Source: Thermoplasmata archaeon (GTDB taxonomy: Archaea > Thermoplasmatota > Thermoplasmata > Lutacidiplasmatales > UBA184). Taken from it: 64,000 nt of DNA. The number at the start of each line of letters is the position of its first letter. Position 1 is the first letter of the stretch. Under the pieces are notes generated by a model. It was not told the DNA's origin. It made no database searches and saw only the letters and a list, made by a program, of their open reading frames with translations. The stretch spans positions 1 through 64,000 of the forward strand of contig DAHVCH010000006.1 of the NCBI GenBank assembly GCA_027314165.1, given 5' to 3'. The translations under genes were made by a program, and so were the position numbers. Shown in pieces: positions 1-8,312 of this stretch.

Positions 1-2
1 CT

Positions 3-2348
3 CTACCCCTCCGTGACCCCGATGGGAGTGCCCCCACCCATGGGTCCGGTCGTGGGGGTCTTGCGGGCGCCCTGCGAGACGTTCCGCATGGCGACCATCC
101 TCCGTTGCTTGACCCGGGTCGCGACGCCCATCACGGAGAACGTCCCGATCCACCCGGCCGTGATGAGGGGGGTGGCGAGCGGGTTCGCGACCACGTTCAC
201 GTTGATGGTCGGGGTGGAGAGCACGTTGGCCACCGGCTGCACCACGGGGTTCATGAGCGGGTTCGCTAGCGGGTTCGCGAGCGGTACCTGCACCGGGTTC
301 AGCACCGGCATCCCCGGGGGTGGGGGTGGCGGCGGGGGTGGCGGCGGAGGAGGGGGCGGGGGCGGTGGGGGAGGGATGTACGGGTTGACCACCGTCACGA
401 ACGCCGGTGGGAACGACTGCGCAGGCGTGAGCGTCGTCCCGACGTAGGTCACGTACTCCAGCGACGAGTAGGCCGTGGGCCCGCTTCCCGGGGCGATGGT
501 CTTGCACAGCCCGCTCCAGGGGTTCGTCGGGGCCCCGACGCACGCGTCGATGGGGGTGGCGATCTTCAGCATGGACGTCGGGAACGCGGCGGTCGCGATC
601 ACGTTGAACGAGACCGACCACTTGTCCCCCAGGTACATCGTGTTGTCCGGCCAGGCCCATCCGACCCCGGTCCCGAGGGAACCCAGAGGGCCGAACTGCG
701 GAGTGCTGCTGCACGGTCCCGGCAGCGGCGGGCTCGTCGGCAAGCGCGAGCAGACCGCCTTGTACTGCGGATTACCCGTATCGATCTGGAAGTAGGGGGC
801 CGGGATGAAGTTGAACGTGTCCCCCGTCGTCCCCTTGGCCGTGACGTTCGAGGAGATGGAGGGGAAGTTGATGTTCGTGAGAGCCCAACCGAGCCCGGGG
901 TTCGTCCCCCACGCTCTGGCGGGATTGTACTCAGCTCCTCTCGACTCGCACGAGGCTCCGGAGACACAGGTCAGGTTCCCTTGGCCCGTCCCTGTCGCGG
1001 CCGCCGAGCAGGGGAATCCCTGGGGCCCCTCCCAGCTGCCTCCCGTCGCCACCGCCATGTCGCAGCCCGCCTGCAGGATGTTCTTGACGTCCGCCTGCGC
1101 GGCGGTGCCGGTGCTCAGGTAGTCACCCGCGTTGAGCTCGGTCATCCCGTCGGGCAGGTCGATGGTGTCGACCACGATGTTGTTGGCCTTCGCGTAGGCG
1201 GCGATGGAGTTGGTCGGCTCGGCCCAGCCGTAGCAGTTGGGCTGGCCTCCGAAGTAGGGGGGCTCGCAGTTGGCGGAGTTCCCGGCGTTGAAGTTGGAGT
1301 CGGTGGGCCCGTAGCTCGAGACGTAGTTGGGGTCGCGGGGGACGGTGGAGCCCATCCAGACGATGACGTGGTCGGCGTTGGGGTTCCACGCCAGCCCGCT
1401 GCCGCGCTCGGCTCCGTAGACCCCCGTGATGGAGGAGGAGGAGAGGATGTTGTCCGAGAAGTCGGAGTCGCCGTAGACCCAGCCACCGCCCAGGACGAAG
1501 GACTGGAAGGAGCTCGCGACAGCGCCCTGGAACTGGTTCGCGGGGACGAAGGTGGTGACGTCCGGGTGGTACTCGCTCCCGTCGCCGTCGTCGTGGTCGG
1601 CCCCGGTGGTGGAGAAGTAGTCGACCATGGCGAAGCAGACGGAGTTCTGTCCGCCTGGGGTGCACGAGGAGAGGGAAGCACCGAAGTGCGTCGCGATGTC
1701 GGTGGCGATCTGACCCGCGTTGGCGACGAAGAAGGGGACGCCGTTGGACTCGGCGCAGGGGCCGGAGCAGGAGGATAGCCCGGGCTCGCCCGCGAGAGGG
1801 TCGTAGACGCCGTCGAAGAGGGTGGTCTCGACGACAAAGACGATCTGAACGTTAGGGGGGCTGGAGAGGGTGTTCCCGGTCGCGTTGACGCTGAGGGTGA
1901 CCTTGGTGTCGTAGGGGGTCGCCCCGCATCCCGCGGACCCGCTACGGCAGATCTTGGAGGGGAACGCGCTGGCGGAGGGGGTGAGGTGGGGGCAGGTGCC
2001 GTTGATCCCATTGGTGCATCCGGAGTAGGGGGTCTGGAACGTTCCGAAGGGAGTGGAGTACGACCCGATGCTGGCGGGGGAGACGCCCGCGGTCGCGGCG
2101 GGGGTGGCGGCGGCGTTCAAGGGGAGGGGGTCCGCGCGCGGGATGTCGGCCAACCGGGCCGTGGATGCCCCCTGCGCCGAACTGATGACCATCGCGAGGA
2201 GGGCTACTCCAAGCAGGGCTCCCGCGAGCAATCGGGGGACGAGGGGGGCAGGGGGGTTGAGCCGTCCCTTCGAGCCCGCCCGGGGGGTCGGGTCGGGGGG
2301 GGTACCGTTCGCGGGGATGGGCGCCGGAGGATGGTCAAGGGGCGGCAC
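3..2348 (-). CDS. Large membrane-anchored surface protein with polyproline stalk
   Basis: The 781-residue protein has a Pro-rich cytoplasmic N-terminus, a hydrophobic segment near residues 38-58 (signal anchor or signal peptide) and a long Ser/Thr/Gly/Asn- and Cys-containing extracellular region. Near residue 168 the stretch IVFVVETTLF followed by ADIP-like and CFAMVDYF strands resembles a von Willebrand A-type fold, but the metal-site DxSxS motif is absent, so this is only an inference. The end has about 20 consecutive prolines, then NPLANPLMNP-type repeats, a weak C-terminal hydrophobic helix and a basic tail. The start is GTG, 25-30 nt after a TATA-like AGGTATTTGAG on the minus strand, suggesting a leaderless message. 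It follows the heme operon but seems to have its own promoter. Function unknown; adhesion or envelope structure is a guess. Confidence 0.7.
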   Translation of the reverse strand: MPPLDHPPAPIPANGTPPDPTPRAGSKGRLNPPAPLVPRLLAGALLGVALLAMVISSAQGASTARLADIPRADPLPLNAAATPAATAGVSPASIGSYSTPFGTFQTPYSGCTNGINGTCPHLTPSASAFPSKICRSGSAGCGATPYDTKVTLSVNATGNTLSSPPNVQIVFVVETTLFDGVYDPLAGEPGLSSCSGPCAESNGVPFFVANAGQIATDIATHFGASLSSCTPGGQNSVCFAMVDYFSTTGADHDDGDGSEYHPDVTTFVPANQFQGAVASSFQSFVLGGGWVYGDSDFSDNILSSSSITGVYGAERGSGLAWNPNADHVIVWMGSTVPRDPNYVSSYGPTDSNFNAGNSANCEPPYFGGQPNCYGWAEPTNSIAAYAKANNIVVDTIDLPDGMTELNAGDYLSTGTAAQADVKNILQAGCDMAVATGGSWEGPQGFPCSAAATGTGQGNLTCVSGASCESRGAEYNPARAWGTNPGLGWALTNINFPSISSNVTAKGTTGDTFNFIPAPYFQIDTGNPQYKAVCSRLPTSPPLPGPCSSTPQFGPLGSLGTGVGWAWPDNTMYLGDKWSVSFNVIATAAFPTSMLKIATPIDACVGAPTNPWSGLCKTIAPGSGPTAYSSLEYVTYVGTTLTPAQSFPPAFVTVVNPYIPPPPPPPPPPPPPPPPPPPPGMPVLNPVQVPLANPLANPLMNPVVQPVANVLSTPTINVNVVANPLATPLITAGWIGTFSVMGVATRVKQRRMVAMRNVSQGARKTPTTGPMGGGTPIGVTEG
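315..374 (-). repeat. Polyproline-coding G-rich tract
   Basis: About 60 nt made only of proline codons (20 in a row) sits in the C-terminal stalk of the surface protein. On the plus strand it is an almost pure G tract with GGT/GGC interruptions. The mix of all four proline codons argues for protein-level selection, while the low complexity makes slippage or assembly error possible. Confidence 0.8.
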
Positions 2349-2389
2349 GATACTCTTGGGGGCGCTCCTCCCTCAAATACCTCCTCCGA

Positions 2390-2424
2390 AGATACGACGT
2401 GTACACGACGGACGCGTCGTATCT
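2390..2424. promoter_or_regulatory. Perfect 10-bp inverted repeat between hemH and the surface protein gene
   Basis: AGATACGACG at 2390-2399 is repeated in inverse at 2415-2424, separated by 15 nt. It lies after the hemH stop and about 10-40 nt upstream of the TATA-like box of the surface protein gene. It could be an operator for that gene or an RNA hairpin ending the heme transcript; there is no T-run to decide. Confidence 0.6.
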
Positions 2425-2484
2425 CGGGCGTACTTTCCTCTCCTCGCCCCCCTTCCGGGACCCTGGGTCGGGAGGGGGGGTGGC

Positions 2485-3438
2485 CTAGGCTCCGGGGGTC
2501 CAGACCGGGGCGGTGGCGACCCCTTCGAGCGCCTCGACCAGAAGGTCGTCATCGTTCGGGAGGGGCACCCGGTGGTACCGGATCCCGTGCTTCTCCGCAA
2601 AGGTCCGAACGACCTCGTCAAGGTCGTAGAGCGTCTCCAGGTGGTCGAAGACGAAGCCGATCGGGGCCACCAGCTGGTCGCGATGGCCCCGCTCGGCCTG
2701 GTGGACCATGCGCGCGGTCACGTCCGGGCCGAGCCAGGGCTCGGTGGTGTTGCCGGCGCTCTGGTAGGTGAACTCCCAGGGGTCCAGCCGGGCCGCCTGC
2801 GCGACCCGTCCGGCGGTCTCCTGGACGAGTCGGGGGTACGGGTCGTGCGCCTCCTCCTGCCGCTTGGGCAGGCTGTGCGCGGTGAGGAAGGTGAACCGGT
2901 CCCCCGGGACCTTGGCGAGGGTCCGCTCGATGGACCCGGCCCACGCCTTCGCGAGCGCAGGGCTGAGGTGCCAACCGGCCCGCAGCTCCACCGGGACCGG
3001 CCGCTTCGCACGCTTCCGGCCCTCGGCGATCGCCTGCTCGTACGGTCGGAGGACCCACGGGGAGGCGAAGGGGGAGAGGGGGATGGCGACGACCCTCCGA
3101 ACGCCCCCTTCGACCGCCTCGGGGATCGCGTCCGCGATGTGCGGTGCCCAGTGCTTGGTGGCCAGCAGGACGCGGGCGTCGGGGTCCCGGAGCCGCAGCC
3201 GCTTCTCGAGCTTGCCTCGCAGGCTCTCGGTGACCCGGGGCTGGGGGGACCATCCGATGAGGTCGTACCTCCGGAGGTACTCTCGGACCATTTCCGCGGG
3301 AGGCTCTCGCCCGCCCAGCACCTCTCGGAGGAAGCCCGGAAGGTCCTCCGGGCCCCGGGGGCTGCCGTAGCCCATGAGGAGGACCGCGGTCCTCTCCCCG
3401 GTCCTCTCTCCCGCCCCCGGCGCACTTTCAGCGGCCAT
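2485..3438 (-). CDS. hemH: Ferrochelatase (probably coproporphyrin type)
   Basis: This protein inserts iron into a porphyrin at the end of heme synthesis. It starts at the ATG inside MAAESAPGAG, because the ORF-track extension upstream only covers the hemE 3' end. It is about 317 residues, typical of the family. The N-terminus has the ferrochelatase signature VLLMGYGSPRGPEDLPGFL, and HSLP in the C-terminal half and the YQSAGNT-type region fit the active site. It is the last gene of the eight-gene heme operon and overlaps hemE by 11 nt. Because hemQ is in the same operon, the likely substrate is coproporphyrin III rather than protoporphyrin IX; that assignment is inferred from context, not from the sequence of this protein. 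Confidence 0.9.
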   Translation of the reverse strand: MAAESAPGAGERTGERTAVLLMGYGSPRGPEDLPGFLREVLGGREPPAEMVREYLRRYDLIGWSPQPRVTESLRGKLEKRLRLRDPDARVLLATKHWAPHIADAIPEAVEGGVRRVVAIPLSPFASPWVLRPYEQAIAEGRKRAKRPVPVELRAGWHLSPALAKAWAGSIERTLAKVPGDRFTFLTAHSLPKRQEEAHDPYPRLVQETAGRVAQAARLDPWEFTYQSAGNTTEPWLGPDVTARMVHQAERGHRDQLVAPIGFVFDHLETLYDLDEVVRTFAEKHGIRYHRVPLPNDDDLLVEALEGVATAPVWTPGA

Positions 3439-4477
3439 GCGACGCCCGCTCCTGCGAGTACTCGCGAACGTACTTGACGAGCCCCTCGACGACTCCGGGA
3501 TCCGCGTCGGGCGGCACCCCGTGGCCCAGGTTGAAGACGTGGCCACGGCCATCGGGGAGCTCGTCGAGGACCTCCTTCGCCGAGGCCCGCACCCGCGCGA
3601 GGTCGGTCCGAAGGAGCGCCGGGTCCAGGTTCCCCTGCAGCGAGAGACCCGGCCCGATCTGTTCCCGGACCCGCCGCAGCGGCATCCTCCAATCGACGCC
3701 GAGCGCCGTCGCGCCGGTCCGTGGGAGGACGGGGAGGAGGTGCGAGGAGCCCGTGGAGAAGTAGATGGTCGGCACGTGGAGGTCCCTCAGCCCCTCGAAG
3801 ACCGTCTGCAGGTGCGGCAGGACCGCCCGCTCGAAGTCCCGGAGACCGAGGGTCCCGGCCCAGGTGTCGAAGAGCTGGAGCGCGTCCGCGCCGTTCGACG
3901 CCTGCATGCGCAGGTAGCCGATCATGGCCTCGGAGAGCTTCCTCTGCAGGAGCTCGAACGTCGAAGGGTCCTGGTGGAGCAGCCGCTTCGTCTCCAGGTG
4001 GTCGCGCGAGGGCCTGCCCTCGATGAGGTAGCTTGCGAGGGTGAAGGGCGCTCCCGCGAACCCGACGATCGGGGTCCCTGGGCGCGCGGACCGGAACCGC
4101 CGGATCGCCTCGCCCACGTACCCCGCGTCCCTCGCCGCATCGAACGCTCGGAGACGGTCGACGTCCCCCCGGGTCCGGATCGGGTGGGCCACCACGGGGC
4201 CCACCTCCGGGACGAGCTCGAAGTCGACCCCGAGCCCGAAGAAGGGCAGGGTGATGTCCGCGAAGACGACCCCCGCGTCCAACGGGTAGCGCTCGACCGG
4301 CTCGAGCGTGATCTTGGCCGCGAGCTCCGGGTTCCGGGCGAGGTCGAGGATCGGGTGGGAAGCGCGCAAGGCTCGGTAGCCCGGAAGATGTCGGCCCGCC
4401 TGGCGCATCAGCCAGACCGGCACACGCTCGACCGGCTCGCCCCGGAGGGCGCGGACGAGCAGCGGAGCCTCGCTCAA
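3428..4477 (-). CDS. hemE: Uroporphyrinogen decarboxylase
   Basis: It decarboxylates uroporphyrinogen III to coproporphyrinogen III in the cytoplasm. The 349-residue length is standard. The N-terminal signature PVWLMRQAGRHLPGYR is the substrate-binding motif, and FADITLPFFGLGVDFE and GFAGAPFTLASYLIEG are further family blocks. The start codon is TTG, sharing bases with the hemL stop as TTGA, which implies coupled translation; no better start is present in front of the conserved N-terminus. It is followed by hemH with an 11-nt overlap. Confidence 0.95.
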   Translation of the reverse strand: MSEAPLLVRALRGEPVERVPVWLMRQAGRHLPGYRALRASHPILDLARNPELAAKITLEPVERYPLDAGVVFADITLPFFGLGVDFELVPEVGPVVAHPIRTRGDVDRLRAFDAARDAGYVGEAIRRFRSARPGTPIVGFAGAPFTLASYLIEGRPSRDHLETKRLLHQDPSTFELLQRKLSEAMIGYLRMQASNGADALQLFDTWAGTLGLRDFERAVLPHLQTVFEGLRDLHVPTIYFSTGSSHLLPVLPRTGATALGVDWRMPLRRVREQIGPGLSLQGNLDPALLRTDLARVRASAKEVLDELPDGRGHVFNLGHGVPPDADPGVVEGLVKYVREYSQERASHGR

Positions 4478-5793
4478 CGTCCGCTCCTCCCGTCGTGGGG
4501 GTCCCGCCGCAGGGCCTCCTCGAACGTCCGCGCGGCCCGTTGGGTATCGGTCTCGCGCATCGCCGCCGAGGCGAAGGTCGACTCGAGCGGGGAGGGGGGC
4601 AGGTACACGCCGCGGTCCAGGCAGGCGTGGAAGAACCGGGCGTAACGCTCCCGGTCGACCAGGAGGGCCGAGGGGAGGTCGCGCGGAGGGGTGGGGCCGA
4701 AGTGCACGCCGAGCATCGAGCCGCGCCGCACCACATGCAGGTCGTCGGAGCGAGTGGCGGCGGCCGCTCCCCGAAGCCCGCGCTCGAGCTCCGCTCCCCG
4801 CCGCTCCAGGCGACGGTAGACCTCCGGAGTGAGCGCGTCCAGCGTCGCAGCCCCCGCCGCCATCGCGAGGGGATTGCCCGAGAGCGTCCCCGCCTGGTAG
4901 ACGGGGCCCACCGGCGCGACCTGGTCCATCACGTCCTTGCGGCCCCCGTACGCGGCGGCCGGGAGCCCTCCTCCGATCACCTTCCCGAGGGTGACCAGGT
5001 CGGCGCGGACCCCGTAGCTCGTGTGGATGACGCCACGCCGCAGGCGGAACCCCGTGATGACCTCGTCCGCGATCCAGAGCGCCCCGTGCTCGCGGCAGGT
5101 CCGCTGGACCGTCGGCAGAAGGTCCCGTCGGGGGAGCACCACCCCCATGTTGCCGGCCACCGGCTCGAGGATGACCGCGGCGATCTCCTCTCCGTGCCGT
5201 TCGAAGAGGGCCCGCAGGGCCTCAGGATCGTTGTAGGGGAGGACCCAGGTGTCCCGGGCGATCGAGGCCGGAACGCCCGCGGAATCGGGACGGCCCTGCG
5301 CGGCGGCGCCGCTGCCGGCGCGGACGAGCAGTCCGTCGGCGTGGCCGTGGTAGCCTCCCGCGAACTTCACGATGCGACGTCGACCGGTGAACCCCCGCGC
5401 GACGCGGATCGCGGACATCACCGCCTCCGTCCCGCTGCTCACGAACCGCATCCGCTCCATCGAGGGGACTGCGACCTGGATGCGTTCGGCGAGCTCGTGC
5501 TCCCGGGGGGAGGGGGCGCCGAAGGTCAGGCCCTCGCGCGCCGCCCGGACGACCTCCCGCACCACCGTCGTCGGCGCGTTCCCGAGGATGTTCGCCCCCC
5601 ACGAGCCGACCAGGTCCAGGTAGCGATGGCCGTCCAGGTCGTACAGGTGGGCCCCTTTCCCCCGCGCGAAGAAGACCGGAGCGCCTCCCACTCCCCGGAA
5701 CGAGCGGACGGGGGAGTCCACGCCCCCCACCAGCGACCGGACCGCGCGACGGAAGGCCTCCTCGGAGCGGGGTCGCCCCGTCGCGCCGCTCAT
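4474..5793 (-). CDS. hemL: Glutamate-1-semialdehyde 2,1-aminomutase
   Basis: This PLP enzyme turns glutamate-1-semialdehyde, the HemA product, into 5-aminolevulinate. The ORF track extends far upstream, but the true start is the ATG of MSGATGRPRSEEAF, which overlaps the hemQ stop as ATGA. The resulting 439 residues fit the family. PGGVNSPVR-like GGVDSPVRSF, the DLVGSWGANILG block, the FVSSGTEAVMSAIR pyridoxal-phosphate binding segment, and DEVITGFR followed by the lysine in TLGKVIGGGLPAAAYGG are all present. Together with hemA this shows the C5 route of tetrapyrrole synthesis. Confidence 0.96.
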   Translation of the reverse strand: MSGATGRPRSEEAFRRAVRSLVGGVDSPVRSFRGVGGAPVFFARGKGAHLYDLDGHRYLDLVGSWGANILGNAPTTVVREVVRAAREGLTFGAPSPREHELAERIQVAVPSMERMRFVSSGTEAVMSAIRVARGFTGRRRIVKFAGGYHGHADGLLVRAGSGAAAQGRPDSAGVPASIARDTWVLPYNDPEALRALFERHGEEIAAVILEPVAGNMGVVLPRRDLLPTVQRTCREHGALWIADEVITGFRLRRGVIHTSYGVRADLVTLGKVIGGGLPAAAYGGRKDVMDQVAPVGPVYQAGTLSGNPLAMAAGAATLDALTPEVYRRLERRGAELERGLRGAAAATRSDDLHVVRRGSMLGVHFGPTPPRDLPSALLVDRERYARFFHACLDRGVYLPPSPLESTFASAAMRETDTQRAARTFEEALRRDPHDGRSGR

Positions 5794-6545
5794 CCTCGGA
5801 CCTGCCCGGGGAGCCCCTCGGCCAGCTCGAGCATCCGCGCAGGGGGCACCGCCAGCGCCGTGAAGATGGGGGTCTCGAGCTGCGTGTACCGACTGGCCTC
5901 GCTCGGTCGGAGCGCCTGGACCAGGTCCAGGAAGTTCCGCGGGTCCTCCGCTTCGAAGGCGAGGATGAACTCGGGGTCGTCGATGCCGAAAGAGTAGCCC
6001 GTGTGGATCTCGACGTGCGGGAACCGGTGGCCGATGCGGAAGTGCTCCCCCATGATCCGCTGGCGCTCCTCGAACGGGAGCGCGTACCACTCCCGCTTCT
6101 TCACGAACGGATAGACGAAGAGGTACGGAAGGCTCGAGGGGGCGATCCGGCCACCCTTCTGCCCGGCGTGGGTGTGGCCTCCCAGGTACTCGGAGCGTCG
6201 GCCCATCCCCAGGTAGCCCAAGGGGAGCTCCAGGTAGCCTCCCATCCGGGTGCCGGCGAGACGCGCCTCGAGCTCTTGGAAGCCCTCGAGGCGTGGAGAG
6301 ACCATCCAGAGGAGCGCGTGGGCGGAGGCCTTCGTGCCGACCAGCGAGTACGTCCGCAACGAGACGTCCTCGGGGGGGTCCTGCAGGAGCCGGACCACCT
6401 CCTCCCGTCCTTCTCGGCGCACGTCGGGGTCGAGCCGCCGCCACTCGGGCATCAACCGGAGGAATAGGTACCGGACGAAGTCGCGTTCCCCCTCCCCCTC
6501 GGCCTTGGGGCTGGCCTCGGGCGAGCCGGCCTCCTTCGCCGTCAT
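5790..6545 (-). CDS. hemQ: HemQ / chlorite dismutase-like coproheme decarboxylase
   Basis: Predicted to decarboxylate coproheme to heme b, the last step of the coproporphyrin-dependent pathway. The 251-residue protein starts at MTAKEAGS, overlapping the hemB stop as ATGA. Family features are a duplicated ferredoxin-like fold with the block YPFVKKREWYALPFEERQRIMGEH, containing the tyrosine/lysine region expected at the active site, and a following IGHRFPHVEIHTGYSFGIDD segment that should hold the heme-ligating histidine and the conserved G-DD motif. The N-terminal 20 residues are charged and disordered. Placement inside a full heme operon strongly favours the biosynthetic role over a true chlorite dismutase. 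Confidence 0.9.
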   Translation of the reverse strand: MTAKEAGSPEASPKAEGEGERDFVRYLFLRLMPEWRRLDPDVRREGREEVVRLLQDPPEDVSLRTYSLVGTKASAHALLWMVSPRLEGFQELEARLAGTRMGGYLELPLGYLGMGRRSEYLGGHTHAGQKGGRIAPSSLPYLFVYPFVKKREWYALPFEERQRIMGEHFRIGHRFPHVEIHTGYSFGIDDPEFILAFEAEDPRNFLDLVQALRPSEASRYTQLETPIFTALAVPPARMLELAEGLPGQVRG

Positions 6546-7561
6546 GCCGACACCCCCGCGCGCCGCTCCGCCACCTCTCGGGCGAAATAGCTGATGACCA
6601 GGTCCGCCCCGGCCCGGCGGATCGCCGAGAGGGTCTCGTCCACCGCCCGCGGCTCGTCGAGCCACCCTTTCTCGGCGGCTCCCTTGATCATCGCGTACTC
6701 CCCGCTCACCTGGTAGGCGGCGAGGGGCAGCTCGAAGCGACGGCGCGCCTCTGCGAGAAGGTCCAGGCAGGGGAGGGCGGGCTTGACCATGAGCGCATCC
6801 GCGCCCTCCTCCGCGTCGAGCTCGAGCTCCCGCATCGCTTCCCTCGAGTTCCGGGGGTCCATCTGGTAGCCGCGCCGGTCCCCGAAGCTGGGGGCGGAGC
6901 CCGCCGCGTCCCGGAAGGGTCCGTAGAGGGAGGAGGCGAACTTCGCGGCGTAGGAGAGCACGAGGGTCTCCGTCTTCCCCGCGGCATCGAGCGCGGCGCG
7001 GAGGGCTCGCACCTGGTGGTCCATCATCGCGCTGGGCGCGACCACGTCCGTCCCGGCTTCGGCGTAGGCCACCGCCGCCCGGGCGAGGAGGGGCAGCGTG
7101 CGGTCGTTGTCCACGTGGGACCCGACGAGGACCCCGCAGTGCCCGTGGCTCGTGTACTCGCACAGGCACACGTCCGCCATGACCACCAGCGAGGGCACGG
7201 ACTCCTTGAGCTCGCGTAGGGCCGAGGGCACCGGGCCCTTCGGGTCCCAGGCCCCGGTCCCCGCGGCGTCCTTCTTCCGAGGTACGCCGAAGAGCATCAC
7301 CGAGCGGACACCGAGGTCGTAGGCCTCGGAGGCTCGGCGCACCACGTCGCGGACCCCGGACCGTGACAACGCTGGGAGCCCCTTCGTCGGGGGCGGGGTC
7401 GGGCCGGAGGTGACGAAGAGGGGGAGGACCAGATGCTCGATGCCCCAGCGGGTCTCAGCGACGAGCTCGCGGAGCGCGGGGGTCCGGCGCCAACGGCGAG
7501 GACGCGCCGGGGACCGCGCCTCCCGGCTCCCCTCCGGCGGTCGGCCCGCCCTGCCGGGCAT
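6542..7561 (-). CDS. hemB: Delta-aminolevulinic acid dehydratase (porphobilinogen synthase)
   Basis: It condenses two 5-aminolevulinate molecules to porphobilinogen. The 339-residue sequence carries VMADVCLCEYTSHGHCG, the cysteine-rich zinc site, and the Schiff-base lysines in VLSYAAKFASSLYGPFRD and DALMVKPALPCLD. The first methionine (7561) is needed to include the conserved RPRRWRRTPALRELVAET start, so the gene overlaps the hemD 3' end by 107 nt. That is unusually long for this operon, where most junctions overlap by four bases. Confidence 0.95.
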   Translation of the reverse strand: MPGRAGRPPEGSREARSPARPRRWRRTPALRELVAETRWGIEHLVLPLFVTSGPTPPPTKGLPALSRSGVRDVVRRASEAYDLGVRSVMLFGVPRKKDAAGTGAWDPKGPVPSALRELKESVPSLVVMADVCLCEYTSHGHCGVLVGSHVDNDRTLPLLARAAVAYAEAGTDVVAPSAMMDHQVRALRAALDAAGKTETLVLSYAAKFASSLYGPFRDAAGSAPSFGDRRGYQMDPRNSREAMRELELDAEEGADALMVKPALPCLDLLAEARRRFELPLAAYQVSGEYAMIKGAAEKGWLDEPRAVDETLSAIRRAGADLVISYFAREVAERRAGVSA

Positions 7562-8312
7562 CGGCCAGGAGCGTTACTAGGAGAGCGGGTAAGCTTTGCC
7601 CGGAGATGTCGTCCGGGACGACCACGCCCCGGAGCCCGTGCCCCCGCGCCGCCCGGGCGGTGGTCGCTCCGAGCGCCACGAGCCGCGCGTTCCGTCCGAG
7701 GTCGCGGAAGGTCCGTTCCCCGACGGCGCGCCTCCAGGCGCTCAACGCCGACGGGCTCGTCACGATCCAGACCTGGCCCCGCTTCGGCGCTCCGTGCCTG
7801 CCCGCACGCGGGGCGCGGACGGTCCGGTACACGACCAGGTCCGCAACGCTCGCTCCTCGAAGGCGAAGGGCACGGGCGAGCTGGGGACCTGCCAGGTCCG
7901 ACCGGGGGCGCACGACCCACGATCCTCGGACCGGTCCGACCGCCCGCACCAGAGCCCCGGCCCCCGGGACCGGAGGGACCCGCGCGCCGGGAAGACCGGC
8001 GTCGCGCAGCCGCTTCGCCGTGGCCGGACCGGCGGCCCACACCTCTCCAAGGGACCTCCATCGGGCGAGGGCACGGGGGTCCGTTCGGAGGTAGAGGTCG
8101 ACCGCGGCCGAGCTCGTGACGAGGAGGAGGTTCCTACGCCCTGGGCGCGGGAGAGGCAGCGGCGGGAGCCGGGCGACCGGGACCTGGTCGATCGCCTGGA
8201 CGCGGAGGAGAGGGACCCCGAGGCGCGAGAGCTTCGGCCCGAGAGTGGCCAGGGCGCCGGGGCTGCCCAGCACGACGACTTCGGGGGTCCGGGTCCTCCG
8301 GCGCGGGGTCAT
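7455..8312 (-). CDS. hemD: Uroporphyrinogen-III synthase
   Basis: It cyclises hydroxymethylbilane to uroporphyrinogen III. The family is poorly conserved; support comes from 285 residues in two Rossmann-like halves, a TSSAAVDLYL motif near residue 66, VWAAGPATAKRL near 90, the hinge VVYRTVRAP and VTSPSALSAW in the second half, and position between hemC and hemB. It starts with ATGA overlapping the hemC stop. About 35 C-terminal residues beyond the normal family end are Gly/Pro/Ala-rich and are encoded in the segment shared with the hemB start. Confidence 0.88.
   Translation of the reverse strand: MTPRRRTRTPEVVVLGSPGALATLGPKLSRLGVPLLRVQAIDQVPVARLPPLPLPRPGRRNLLLVTSSAAVDLYLRTDPRALARWRSLGEVWAAGPATAKRLRDAGLPGARVPPVPGAGALVRAVGPVRGSWVVRPRSDLAGPQLARALRLRGASVADLVVYRTVRAPRAGRHGAPKRGQVWIVTSPSALSAWRRAVGERTFRDLGRNARLVALGATTARAARGHGLRGVVVPDDISGQSLPALLVTLLADARQGGPTAGGEPGGAVPGASSPLAPDPRAPRARR

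Noticed and set aside
2053-3477. Long plus-strand ORF opposite hemH and the surface protein gene
   Set aside because: It mirrors strong minus-strand genes and its residues (Arg/Gly/Pro/Glu-rich) show no domain; a high-GC shadow.
5790-6545. True chlorite dismutase
   Set aside because: Genomic context inside a heme operon favours HemQ, and no perchlorate genes are present.
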